Below are positions 1 to 9,889 of a stretch of DNA of 64,000 nt, piece by piece. Location: positions 620,001-684,000 of the forward strand of contig CAJFCJ010000019.1 in assembly GCA_904063045.1 (NCBI GenBank). The letters are read 5' to 3'. The notes beneath the pieces were generated by a model. That model was not told where the DNA came from. It did not search any database and worked only from the letters and a program-made list of their open reading frames with translations. Source of the DNA: Dimorphilus gyrociliatus. Lineage: Eukaryota > Annelida > Polychaeta > Dinophilidae. The translations under genes and the position numbers were made by a program. Position 1 is the stretch's first letter. Every line of letters begins with the position of its first letter.

Positions 1-3000
1 GATAGTTTGGCTCCGGCCTTCAAGCTTGAATGGGAGTCCTGTCGACTGATGTCAAGTGGGACACCATCGCCTAAATGGATTATGTCAGCATTGTCATATT
101 CTTCCGATTTACTATCCGTTCTTTCAACCGCAGCAGTCGCTCTTCCATGTCAACGAATAGCATGAAATTATTCGCTCTAACTAACTATACATAATATATA
201 TATTTTATATAAAATAAATACCCTTTTTCGGCTTTTAGCTCCACTTTAATGGATGTGTTGGGAAAACACTGATCTTCATTTTCGGACGAGGTGTCATAAG
301 ACCCATTATTATCACCATCATTATCACCCTCGCTATCATCATTATCACCATTATCATCATCATCCATATTTAGCTCCTCCTCATTTTTATTTTCTGAATC
401 AGTCTTATTCTTTTCACTGATTCCCAATTCTTCGTCTTCTTCCTCTAGAACTCTTACTTTACGTTCTCCTCTATGCCTTTCAATACAATCGTCATCCAAT
501 TTAAATAAGAACCCGAAACCATAAATAAGATAAGACGGGGGTAAGTAATTTTTTTTCCCTAATGAAATAAGCATAAATAATGAACGTATAGAAAGCTAAC
601 TAAGGACCATACCTCTAATCATGAAAGCCCCAGTTGACAAATATTCCCCTGTAGGAGCTGTTTTAGAAACTTGACTAGGATTCACCCACCAAGCGCTAGT
701 TACTACTTTAGAATCCCAGGCGGCACTCTACAAACAAATAACTTGCTTTAAAATAAATAACAATCGAAAAGGAACAACGTTAAAAAAGAGAAAAATCTCA
801 TTGTACATTGCATATGGCCATTGTACCGGCCTCATTTAAGGTCTTCGGTGGAACCGGCATCTCATTTCCCATATGATTTTTTATAATGACACTACAAGCC
901 CCGTGTAGATCGGCATGCACATAGACATCTTTCGACCGCATATATCTTTTAACTATCATTTCATTTTGCTGAGAGTCTCTGCCGCCTATTACAAGATAAT
1001 TCTCGGAACTAATAAACCAGAGGAACTTCTCAAACCTAATTTACGAGCAAAAGCCAGAAATTATTAATGTCTTAAGAAAAGATATAATAAAATATCGGCA
1101 AAATGTGCATACCAATAAACTTTTCGGGCTTTATTAATAGAGGCTATTTTTGAGGCTTCCTTTAAAGTTTCTTTCGTTTTCTTTTCGGCATTTTTTAAAG
1201 CCTTGGATGAAGCCTCTATAGTCTTTTTTTCTTTTAACGAAGCTTGCCGTTTTTCGTCGTAGTATTTCCTGGCATTGGCAAAAGTAGTTAAACCTAAATC
1301 GATTTCAACTTTTTGAGGTTTCAAGCTGGGATTTTTTTCATAGTCATCCTCATTAAGAGAAGGTTCCCTATTATTAATAATAATAAGAAACCAATATACT
1401 TCAAAATTTAATTAACAATAATGGTCATTTCATCTACTTACGAAAGTAAAAGAGTTATATGATTTCTATCAAGGTTCAGTTGCTTTATTGCTAGTGCGAT
1501 TGTATCTCCTTGTTTTTGCGCTTCTTTCACAAGGCGTTCTATTTCATCCCAAGCAATTTGATTAGCTAATGCGCTTTGAACAATCATAATAGCCTTTTCA
1601 ACTAATTCTAAATTTATCTGAATCAATTCTGCTTTTCTTTGATCAATTTCTTGTGTTTTTTGCAAATTATCTATCCGTTTTTCATGATCTTTTTTAACAT
1701 TGCTCAATTTCTTTAAAGCAGCTTTCTCTTGTTGCAGTGCCTTAATATCTAATTTTTGACTTTCACTTTTTGAGAAGAATTCATCACATGCCTAAATTTT
1801 TAATTAATAAGTATTATGTATTGTATATATAAGATATATATGTCTGAATAATTTATAGAAATAACAACCTTGTCGAAGGAATCAAATTCAATTTGGGAAT
1901 TTTTTTCGTGTTGTTTAAACTTGAATGGATGAAATTCATTATATCTATTCAAAAAGATTACAAAAAAATATATAAAACGCTTTTGATTTGATATATATAT
2001 TAGCAAATATTTAATGAAAAAAAATAGAATTATAAAGGCAAAAGAATTTACGTTATTAATTGATCGTCTCCACCTGTCACTCTTTTTTCAAATTTTTGAG
2101 TAATGTAACCCTATAGGGAGATAGAAATGAAATTATCAAGTTTGCTAAAGATGCAATTGAATATGTCATTTCGATACCTTACACGGTTGACAAGTCTCTC
2201 TAAACAGTTTGTCACATATTCGCAGTGCATCTTGCAATAAAGATGTGTCTGTGTGTGGCAAACAATAAGAATAGTCTTAAAAATATGCCTAGAGCAGGGA
2301 TATTACCATTGAAGGTTTTGCCTATTTTCTGATATGGATCCAATCCGCATTCCAGTAGAGAATGTTCTATTAAAGCCGGCCCATAAACTGATAGATTAGC
2401 ATGAAGATAGATCACTTTGAAAAAGAGAAAAGAATGATAAAAGAAGGAATACCTAATTGAGGTATTAGAACTTTCTTCAGTGGATCTCCTTCTTTACTGT
2501 TAGCTAGAATTTCTGCAATACTGTAAAAAGTTGACATATGAAATTGAAAGCAGAAATCAGTGCATATTTATTGAATACTTTGGGTCAGCACCAGAGCTTT
2601 TAGCAAGATCTATTGGATATTTTTCTCGAACAGCATATTTAACATCTTGACATTCGTCCGTCCTCGGTCTCAGAATATTCATGATTACGTATTCAAAATC
2701 CGTTAGAATAATATTTCCCTAATTGACATACTTAATTGATCAGGCATTTAACTTATTATTAAATTAGTTTACCCTGTCGTATAATTCTAATATAATGTGA
2801 TAGGCGGCTTCACCGGAACCGAACTGCAAATCTATTATTCTATCCAAACCAATTTGTTCTATTACTTCAAGACGCCTGCCTTTCAAGTGTTTACGCAGCT
2901 AGAGATATTACAAAATATGAGCAAAAAAAGAAGGACAAAGACAGATGTAACAAATTTAAATGCAATATATTATTTCTCCTAACTTTTACAGAGAATCCTG

Positions 3001-3374
3001 ACGGCATTGGGTTTTTCGGCCATTCAAATTCTGTACTATGTATCCGAATACCCGATTCAATTAAAATCACTGCTTTAGTGTCCGGCCTGCCATTTAGGAG
3101 TTGAATAACGAATAAGAATAAATATTTTCAAGAAAATTTAAAAAACGCACTTGGCCAATTTAATCAAGTAGATCTTGTGGTCGACATCGTATATGTTGTT
3201 GACTCGTAAACCTATGAATCTATGGATTTATGGGAAATTAATTAAGCTATCTATGGACCGACGAAATAAAAGTAACACGCGGAATATAACAAATTTTACT
3301 TAAATTACAACTTTGTACCTTTGTAATTCTGCTAAAACCGCTCTAATGTCGAGTGTACTGAATCTACTCTTCAT
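1..3374 (-). CDS. NEMF: NEMF / Rqc2 ribosome-quality-control factor (partial, 3' end outside window)
   Basis: NEMF binds peptidyl-tRNA-obstructed 60S subunits, recruits the E3 ligase Listerin and directs C-terminal tailing of stalled chains in the cytosol. The start codon is at 3374-3372 and the first exon (3319-3374) reads [17 protein letters not shown], the conserved NFACT N-terminus. Following short exons (about 3151-3212, 2993-3105, 2774-2905, then on down to 1) encode the NFACT-N domain, including ELYDR followed by GNIILTD. The Asp-Arg pair required for tailing in the family is therefore present. A coiled-coil block follows (near 1438-1707 and 1064-1324), then the NFACT-R domain with [15 protein letters not shown] and VYVHADLHG (about 820-1015). 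An acidic linker (about 240-470) follows, and the gene runs off the left edge before the C-terminal NFACT-C domain. Identity is near certain; exact internal exon borders were only partly traced. Confidence 0.95.
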
Positions 3375-3480
3375 CTTGAATTTAAAATATCAGTTAAAAT
3401 TGCTTTTTGTTTTTTCAATTTTTAATAATAACTGATTACTTCAAATATACGCCACTACAACATGTTATGAAATAGTATAT

Positions 3481-3491
3481 GCCATCTACCG
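3481..3491 (-). promoter_or_regulatory. CTCF-like motif CGGTAGATGGC upstream of NEMF
   Basis: The plus strand reads GCCATCTACCG, so the minus strand reads CGGTAGATGGC, about 107 bp upstream of the NEMF start codon. The same core recurs at 7000, 8446, 13825 (last base changed) and 42588. It resembles the core CTCF consensus (TAGATGGCGC). The function is inferred from similarity and placement only. Confidence 0.4.
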
Positions 3492-4099
3492 TACAAATTA
3501 TTATTACAATATCGTTGATAACTTTATGACTCTCTTGTGATCTAATAGTAAAGTAGCTTGAGATAATTTATTGTCATATTTTTATTTATGATTAAAAATA
3601 GGTTAAAACAAACTAGACATTTCTATATTAAACATCTACGACAAATATTCATAAGAAAAAATATATAATGGGAATATAGCTTGTTATACCTCAATGATGA
3701 TACCAAATTTTAATAATTGCTTTTGAGTTACAACTTCAAAAAACACCCACGATCTACTAGATACCTAGTTTCCTTACAAGTGGCAAATTATAGGTAAGAT
3801 TTGTAATGTTACATGTCTGATTAATCACAGCAAATAAGAAATAGAAAAATACTAACCAAAGACGTAGATTTGTGGTAGGAGGAGGTTACAGTTGAGGTTG
3901 GGGGTAAGAGAGTGTGGAAAATCTATATATCTCTTTAATTTTAAAAAGTTAGCTAATTCGATTATTTACTTATTTAATTTTATATTAGGTATTTCAATCA
4001 GTTTAGCTTTTAAGAGGAGAATTTAAGTCATCTAACAATGATTTATCTTCTCTTTGATTTATAATTGGTCTTTACGATATTTAGTAACATTTGAAGGCT

Positions 4100-4199
4100 T
4101 CTTTCTCTCTTTTTATTCTTTTCTCCTCTCTTATTCATTCACTCTCTCTCCTCTCCATCTCTCTCTCTCTCTCCCCATACGTTCTCACTCTCTTTCATT

Positions 4200-4230
<31 letters not shown>

Positions 4231-4232
4231 CA
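4100..4232 (+). repeat. (CT)n polypyrimidine tract
   Basis: About 130 nt almost entirely C and T on the plus strand, with perfect (CT)n runs at about 4157-4173 and 4209-4230. It is simple-sequence DNA, not coding. Mirror-symmetric pyrimidine tracts of this kind can form triplex structures. Confidence 0.9.
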
Positions 4233-5900
4233 CTTAAAAGTGCTTTTGTTAAAATATTAAACTACTAAAAAACATTTCTATGAAATGATAAAGGTAGAAT
4301 GAAATTAAAAGCGTTTTCCTAATAACGAAAAGAGTTGGTTGGCGATTAATGCTAACAAGAATATGATCTATGGAAAATAGGACTACACATGCAAAGATTG
4401 AAGATTTTACAGTATGAATCTATCGAGATGAGAGGATAGCGGAGCGTGTTACGGAGAGAACAAAGAGCAAGGATAAAGATGAAATAGCATAGACAAAAGA
4501 GCACAAAATGGTCATGAATTGCAACTACTTGCGGATTTATTTTTATGATAAACCTTAAATACGTTTTTGGTACCTTTCAGCTAATTAGAAATATATCCCT
4601 AGGTGTTGTAAAACTTTTGATCCGATTCATGTTAGCCCTATATTTGTTGACACTTGACGATTGACATCTTCCGGCAATTACAAATGATATTTAGGAAAGA
4701 AACTTTTTAAAGTACGGAAAATACGCGAATTAATGACAGAGACCGAATAAGAATGGTAAATAGGAAAGCTAAACAAGAACCTAAAAATCAAATTTCATCT
4801 CTTAAGACAACCTTGGCCAAATTTGGTTAAAAGGGAAATAAAATACTAAAGAAGCTATCACTGATTAGCATTGAGAGTTTAATGGTAGATCAACGATGGA
4901 TACGTCCAAGGTAGTGACGCTACATAGCGCAACTGCTGACGTCGCTACGACTACAATTCTTTACATTTGCTTCCCTCCCTCGCTAGCTGTCACTTGGCAA
5001 AGGTAAGATGCTTTCTTGATTAATAATCCTTCTTTTTTTATTATGAAAACTATAAAACTCTTTTTAAAAAATATTTGAATGGTACTTTTCATATATTAAG
5101 GTAATTTCAATAAGAAATATTAAAGTATATCTATATATACTCTATTAGATTTATATATAATATACCTATCTAGAAATTCTTTCAATATTTGCTTTTTATA
5201 CGAATTTAATTAAGCTTTTTCTATTTAAACTAATTAAACGATGAATAAACTTATTATAGAACCTTATATTGTTATTTATATTCGTTTGATTGTACCTCAT
5301 CAATTAATAATTCGAATAAAACGTATTGATTTCAATTATCTTTATTTCTTTATATATAAAAAAAAGACAGAGAACAAATTAATTTAAAAAAATGAAGAAT
5401 ATACAGATACTTTTTATATATTAACGAAATATTTCATAGATGAATATACAACTTATTTAACTAATCTTCCCTTATTTTTGAGGTAAATAGACATTACATA
5501 TTAATGTATAATTTTGTAGATATTGTTTTTACATTGAACATACTACTATTCTAAATAAGAAGGGCGTATTTATCGAATATACATTCTCAATTTCTATTGA
5601 ATAACACAAGCTAAAAATGGATATAGTAGAAATTAAAATTTATATAATTTATGGAAAGAGGTGTACATCTTCTATGATATAATGTAGGCGTCTAAAAAGC
5701 TGCACTCAAACCGAGTCATTTAGCCACATCAAGTATTACTCCAAATTGTGCTAAGAATTCCGTGTTTATTTTACAAAGTCACGTAAACACATTTTTGAAG
5801 ATATATATCTTTCTTCCTTATCTTCTCCTTAGTAAGAATCTAATGGGCATAGCAACAATTGATAATGAAGTCATAATGTTACATTTACAGCTACATCAAC

Positions 5901-6170
5901 ATGAATCGTGTACTGATATTCTTCGCTCTGGCCGTGGCTTGTATTGTTGTTGTGGATAGCATGCCACGTTATAGAGCCGCTGAATTATTTGAACTCTATC
6001 CGGAGTTATATGAAGCTGTATATGGGCCAGCTTTAAATAATGTTAAGAGGCGTTTACACGGAGGTCCTTTACCAGTGGCAACTCGTTTAGCTGGAGGTTT
6101 TGGGAACAAAATCGAAGGTGACCGCAATCAAGCACCAGATTTCAAGGGCATGAGATTTGGCCGAAAATAG
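5901..6170 (+). CDS. Single-copy MRFamide neuropeptide precursor
   Basis: An 89-residue secreted prepropeptide. It starts with a clear signal peptide (MNRVLIFFALAVACIVVVDS, residues 1-20). A spacer rich in Tyr, Leu and Glu follows, then a basic KRR cleavage site near residue 50. It ends with DFKGMRFGRK immediately before the TAG stop. GRK is a standard amidation plus basic cleavage signal, so the mature peptide ends in MRF-amide. One C-terminal RFamide copy per precursor is unlike multi-copy FMRFamide precursors. The tail DFKGMRF recalls sulfakinin (D-Y-G-H-M-R-F-amide, with the sulfatable Tyr replaced by Phe). QAPDFKGMRF is also loosely like myosuppressin (Q-x-x-D...L-R-F-amide), which shares the single-copy C-terminal architecture. 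I cannot assign the family. A likely splice acceptor ends at 5890 and an AATAAA lies near 6213. Confidence 0.85.
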   Translation: MNRVLIFFALAVACIVVVDSMPRYRAAELFELYPELYEAVYGPALNNVKRRLHGGPLPVATRLAGGFGNKIEGDRNQAPDFKGMRFGRK

Positions 6171-6391
6171 AGCTATATGTCATTGTTTTAAATAATTATA
6201 ACGAATTATTAATGAATAAACTGATTCTATTAAATTCGTAGAAAAAAAAACTCATTTTTCCATTTAAGTTTTGGCGCCTATCGAATATTGTTCTATTCAG
6301 GGAGACTGTAGATTTAGTAATACGTGGAAAATTATATAATTAGCCGATACCCGATATAAACTGTGATATATCAATAATTTCACAAATAAAA

Positions 6392-6942
6392 ATGACTACC
6401 ATTGTTGGTCAGGTTAGTACAGTTGTTTTTATAAATATGCCAATTAATTTAACTGGATTACTAAAATATGTAGTGAACGATAATAGAGGGAAAAGTGTAA
6501 AGATTTTTTTATTAATAAATTTCACAGATAGAGACAGTCAATGCCACAATCGCAGAATATGAAAATCGACTTGAAAATATAGAAAATAAGTTAAGGTCCA
6601 GAAGAGGTTTGGATGAAAAAAAATGGTACTTTTATAAATATTTACAATAAACCAAAATATTTATTTCAAAAACTGTTGCTAAAATGATGATCTCGTTGAT
6701 TTTTTTTAGTCTTCAGTTAGAAGAGGAAGAAAGCGAGTTGATAAAATTAATTAAATTGAAAAGTGAGTCTTTATAAACACTAAACTCCTCTCCTATGAAA
6801 TTTTACGCTATTAACATAAACAATTTTTCCTGCAGATGATGAACTACGTTGTTTAAGAAAAGAAAACTTTAAATCCTCAATTTTATCTATTAGTGTATTG
6901 ATTGTTTTTGGAACCATATACTGGCTTTATACTACTAGTTAA
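6392..6942 (+). CDS. CCDC167: CCDC167-like tail-anchored coiled-coil protein
   Basis: Four exons (6392-6412, 6528-6625, 6710-6762, 6836-6942) join in frame to a protein of about 92 residues. Residues 10-70 form a charged coiled coil (IETVNATIAEYENRLENIEN onward). The C-terminus is one hydrophobic segment, SILSISVLIVFGTIYWLYTT, ending four residues before or at the stop. The order coiled coil, then ELRCLRKEN, then a C-terminal membrane segment matches vertebrate CCDC167, a small protein of poorly known function; ELKFLRQEN occupies the same place in the human protein. All introns have GT..AG borders of 73-115 nt. The gene begins about 220 bp after the neuropeptide gene on the same strand. Confidence 0.88.
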
Positions 6943-6999
6943 TTATTTGGGAGGAGGGAAATAGTATTATAAAATTAATAAATAAAATGTTTATACAGA

Positions 7000-7010
7000 C
7001 GGTAGATGGC
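7000..7010 (+). promoter_or_regulatory. CTCF-like motif CGGTAGATGGC
   Basis: Exact second copy of the CGGTAGATGGC core found on the minus strand at 3481. It lies about 58 bp past the CCDC167 stop codon. Whether it marks a boundary, a terminator or a distal promoter element cannot be told from sequence. Confidence 0.35.
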
Positions 7011-8445
7011 ATTCCGTATCCAATTTTAGTAAAAGAATATTTTTTTACTATCGTAGTAAGATTTAAAGACGGATCTTGTATAAACGTGAGAAAATGACGA
7101 TGACTTGTCGAAAATAAAAGTATTTAGCGTGATGATTACAAGCAATGTCGAAAAGATTCCGGAGGGAGAGAATGAAAATGGAAAAATAGATATTCCTGCA
7201 CGAAACGCTTCTATTATGCGGTGACGCTTATAAAGAGTAGCCAGTTGATTATGTGACTATGCATAACTGTGGTTGCCCAATAATTGCTACTGTCAATTTC
7301 GAATCGGTTTCGGTGAATGAGGCTCAACGATGCGACGCCGTAGGTTATAGACCGTATAGGCCTATATTTATATAAGACTATATTTTACGTATTGACTCTG
7401 ACTTGACAAAAGCAAACAGACTTATGACTCTATATATATATAGGCACGCCCCTGTAAATATTTCATAAACTGGGATAAAAGACGATTCGCGCCATAAGTA
7501 ATTTTTACGAGCAAAACAGTCAAATCTGCTGGATGAAATAATTAGACTAATAATTCACGGTAAGAACGCTATATTAGCCAACTGCACTCATTTGGAGAAC
7601 ATTTATTAATGTTACTACATACGATAAGTGTAAATACATATGGTATATAGGATTAAAAAACAACTGTATACAAACTGCATGTATAAATACATTGAAGGAG
7701 AATTTGGGCGCGAACAGAATACAAAAAGTAGAGCAAACTACTGAGAAAACTGGAGGCGAAAGAGTTTTTACACTGATTATGTTTATACAGAGCAGTACAG
7801 CAAAGTTTTGCGGGGCTTGCCGATTTTATAAAACTAGCGCCTATATATACGAGTCTTGTTTTTCTTCAATTTAGACGCCGCCGCAACGAGCGCATATATA
7901 AACGTGGCAGGGCGTCGTTGTCAAAATCGAATTATCTCGCGCTTGACTATAACGAGCTTCGCAGACGCTTCAAGCGTTTCTTTCTTCGCTTGACCTTTTG
8001 ACTGATGGCTGAGTCTTATCGAATATTTTCGGCTATTAGAGAAAAGTAGGGATAGGCTTTTCGTACATTTATTGATAAGTTCAGGTATAAAACATGAAAA
8101 ATATTAGAAAATAGAGCTTTTTAACTGATGAATAAATCGTTTAACTTTCGTTTTTAATACGCCTATATGCACTCATTAAATTCGGCGCGTCTTTTCCAAT
8201 AAAGGGCTGCTGTAGCGCCCCCTGTACCCGTGCCAATAGCTGCACTTTTTGCTATTGCAGACCCGATTGCTGTATAGCGGCGGCCGTATAGCAGATGAAC
8301 GAGATAGCAAGAGCAGGAGTACAACATTTTCTAGCCAGTCTTGCGGCGCATTGATTCGTCATTTATCTTTTTCCATATCTTCCGCTCTGGAGCACTGAAC
8401 CGTCTCGAATTAATCTTCTTCGACGGCGTTTAATTTCGAGGGAGA

Positions 8446-8458
8446 CGCCATCTAACGG
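8446..8458 (-). promoter_or_regulatory. CTCF-like motif CCGTTAGATGGCG
   Basis: The plus strand reads CGCCATCTAACGG, about 72 bp upstream of the ATG at 8530 and within the GC-richer putative promoter. It matches the recurring CGNTAGATGGC core. Confidence 0.4.
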
Positions 8459-8529
8459 ACGTTTCTAATATCGGAATCGATCTATAACCAAAGTGGCCCG
8501 GACAGAGCGGCGATGCGACAACGATCAGC

Positions 8530-9762
8530 ATGTATAACAATTCGAAGCCGGAAGTTGTTCCGAAAAAAGTCGTGTCTTTTCCAGTGCCCGATTTATTACC
8601 GGAACGCTCATATGCAACCTACGGCAAGGACTCAGATTTTCCAGCACCACCACCTACCCAACTGGTCATGAATAAAGAAACAGACAGGGATAGCGGAATT
8701 TACGTACAGTTTAGTCCGCCAACAGCGGCAGCGCCAGCCCAAAATACCTCCCAAGTAGATCCTGCCGCCCTGGTGGAGGAGAAAATCCGAAGTGGCCTTC
8801 ACCCTTGCCATCCAGAATTGTTGACCATATTCCTGCAAAATCTACATATGTCAAACTATGTGTCTTTATTCGTTCAGGCAGGCTATGATTTGGCCACCGT
8901 CTCGAAAATGACGCCGGCCGATCTAAGCGCTATCGGAATTCGAAATCCGAGTCACCGGAAGAGGCTTAAGACGGAGATCTCCCGACTTAAGATTCCCGAA
9001 TTACTACCCAATTTTTATCCACCGTCTCTAAGCGTTCTACTGCAACTTCTCTGCCTACCGCATCTGGAACCAGTTCTCAATTCTCACGGCTATAAAACAA
9101 TTTCTAGCTTACTCGAGTTAACTTGGGAAGACCTCGAGGAGGTCGGAGTTACAAAGTTAGGCGAACAGAAGAAGTTAGTAGTGGCCGTCGACAAACTGCG
9201 CAAACTCGATTCCTCGCCTCATTCGACACACAATCAAGCGAATTATCCACCCTCTCCGGACGTCGTTGCTATTCAAGTATCGGAAGCGCCATCTGGTGTC
9301 GAATCAAGCCACAATCGAATTGGTTATTCCGGTTCGTTAACTAGGCGTTCAGTATCGACATTTACGAGCTCGGACGCTTTGATAACTCGCCAAAAAACAC
9401 CTCCTCCTCCGCCCCCCAAAAGGGTAAACAGCGTTAAGGCGTCGGCTTCCCCGTCACTAAAACCAAAGCCAATTTATCCACCAAAGCCGCCATCTCCTGC
9501 TCCAAAGCCGAAAATGACACCTCGAGTCGTTAGCTCATCAACCGATGTTCCTCGGCTAGAGGCGCATAACGCTGCCGTAACAAGGAGGCAGGCATCAGAC
9601 GACAGTACAAGTTCGTCTAATGAGGGATTACATTTCGCCAATGAAGACGTGGGTACAATTAGACAGAAATCGTCTAATCCAAATGTTTTGAATGAACTAG
9701 ATACAATGCTTCAAGGTCTTACAGATGAACTGGATGCAATTTTGAAAAAACAATTCAAGTAG
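8530..9762 (+). CDS. Caskin-like tandem SAM-domain protein, intronless
   Basis: A single-exon 410-residue ORF. Residues about 90-150 and 160-225 form two SAM domains: LTIFLQNLHMSNYVSLFVQA with MTPADLSAIGIRNPSHRKRL, then LLQLLCLPHLEPVLNSHGYK with LTWEDLEEVGVTKLGEQKKL. The pair and its linker resemble the tandem SAM domains of Caskin1/2, synaptic scaffolds that bind CASK and polymerise through these domains. The rest is disordered and Ser/Pro-rich with proline clusters (PPPPPPKR, PKPPSPAPKPK), as in caskins. It ends with a helical ELDTMLQGLTDELDAIL segment. The ankyrin repeats and SH3 domain of full-length caskin are absent: an in-frame TAA at 8485 closes the frame upstream and I see no ankyrin exons in the preceding 1.5 kb. 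It is either a short paralogue, a retrocopy, or an alternative downstream transcript. Confidence 0.85.
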   Translation: MYNNSKPEVVPKKVVSFPVPDLLPERSYATYGKDSDFPAPPPTQLVMNKETDRDSGIYVQFSPPTAAAPAQNTSQVDPAALVEEKIRSGLHPCHPELLTIFLQNLHMSNYVSLFVQAGYDLATVSKMTPADLSAIGIRNPSHRKRLKTEISRLKIPELLPNFYPPSLSVLLQLLCLPHLEPVLNSHGYKTISSLLELTWEDLEEVGVTKLGEQKKLVVAVDKLRKLDSSPHSTHNQANYPPSPDVVAIQVSEAPSGVESSHNRIGYSGSLTRRSVSTFTSSDALITRQKTPPPPPPKRVNSVKASASPSLKPKPIYPPKPPSPAPKPKMTPRVVSSSTDVPRLEAHNAAVTRRQASDDSTSSSNEGLHFANEDVGTIRQKSSNPNVLNELDTMLQGLTDELDAILKKQFK

Positions 9763-9889
9763 TTTTCTTTATAGATGGTGCTTAATTATCTATACAAAGT
9801 GTTTTACTCGCTAATCCTTATATAAATAAAAAAAACCTATGCAAGCTCTGTTTTCGTTATAAAAGAAACAAATTCAACTGTTGTGATTT

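Larger units (their letters stand above)
3375..5889. other. Intergenic region between NEMF and the neuropeptide gene
   Basis: About 2.5 kb of AT-rich DNA with no ORF I can support. It holds the NEMF upstream region with a CTCF-like motif at 3481, a long pyrimidine tract at about 4100-4232, and many short TA runs. A stretch around 4900-5000 is somewhat richer in GC. A splice-acceptor-like TTTACAG ends at 5890, just upstream of the neuropeptide start, so part of the region may be a 5' UTR intron. Confidence 0.6.
6943..8529. other. Intergenic region upstream of the caskin-like gene
   Basis: No supported ORF. A CTCF-like motif lies at 7000-7010 and the palindrome TAGGCCTA at about 7350. From about 8160 to 8529 the sequence is clearly richer in GC and CpG than its surroundings, consistent with a promoter and 5' UTR for the gene at 8530. 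Confidence 0.6.

Noticed and set aside
4100-4232. CT tract as a possible coding Ser/Leu repeat (an ORF crosses it)
   Set aside because: The ORF is produced by the simple repeat itself and has no supporting flanking sequence.
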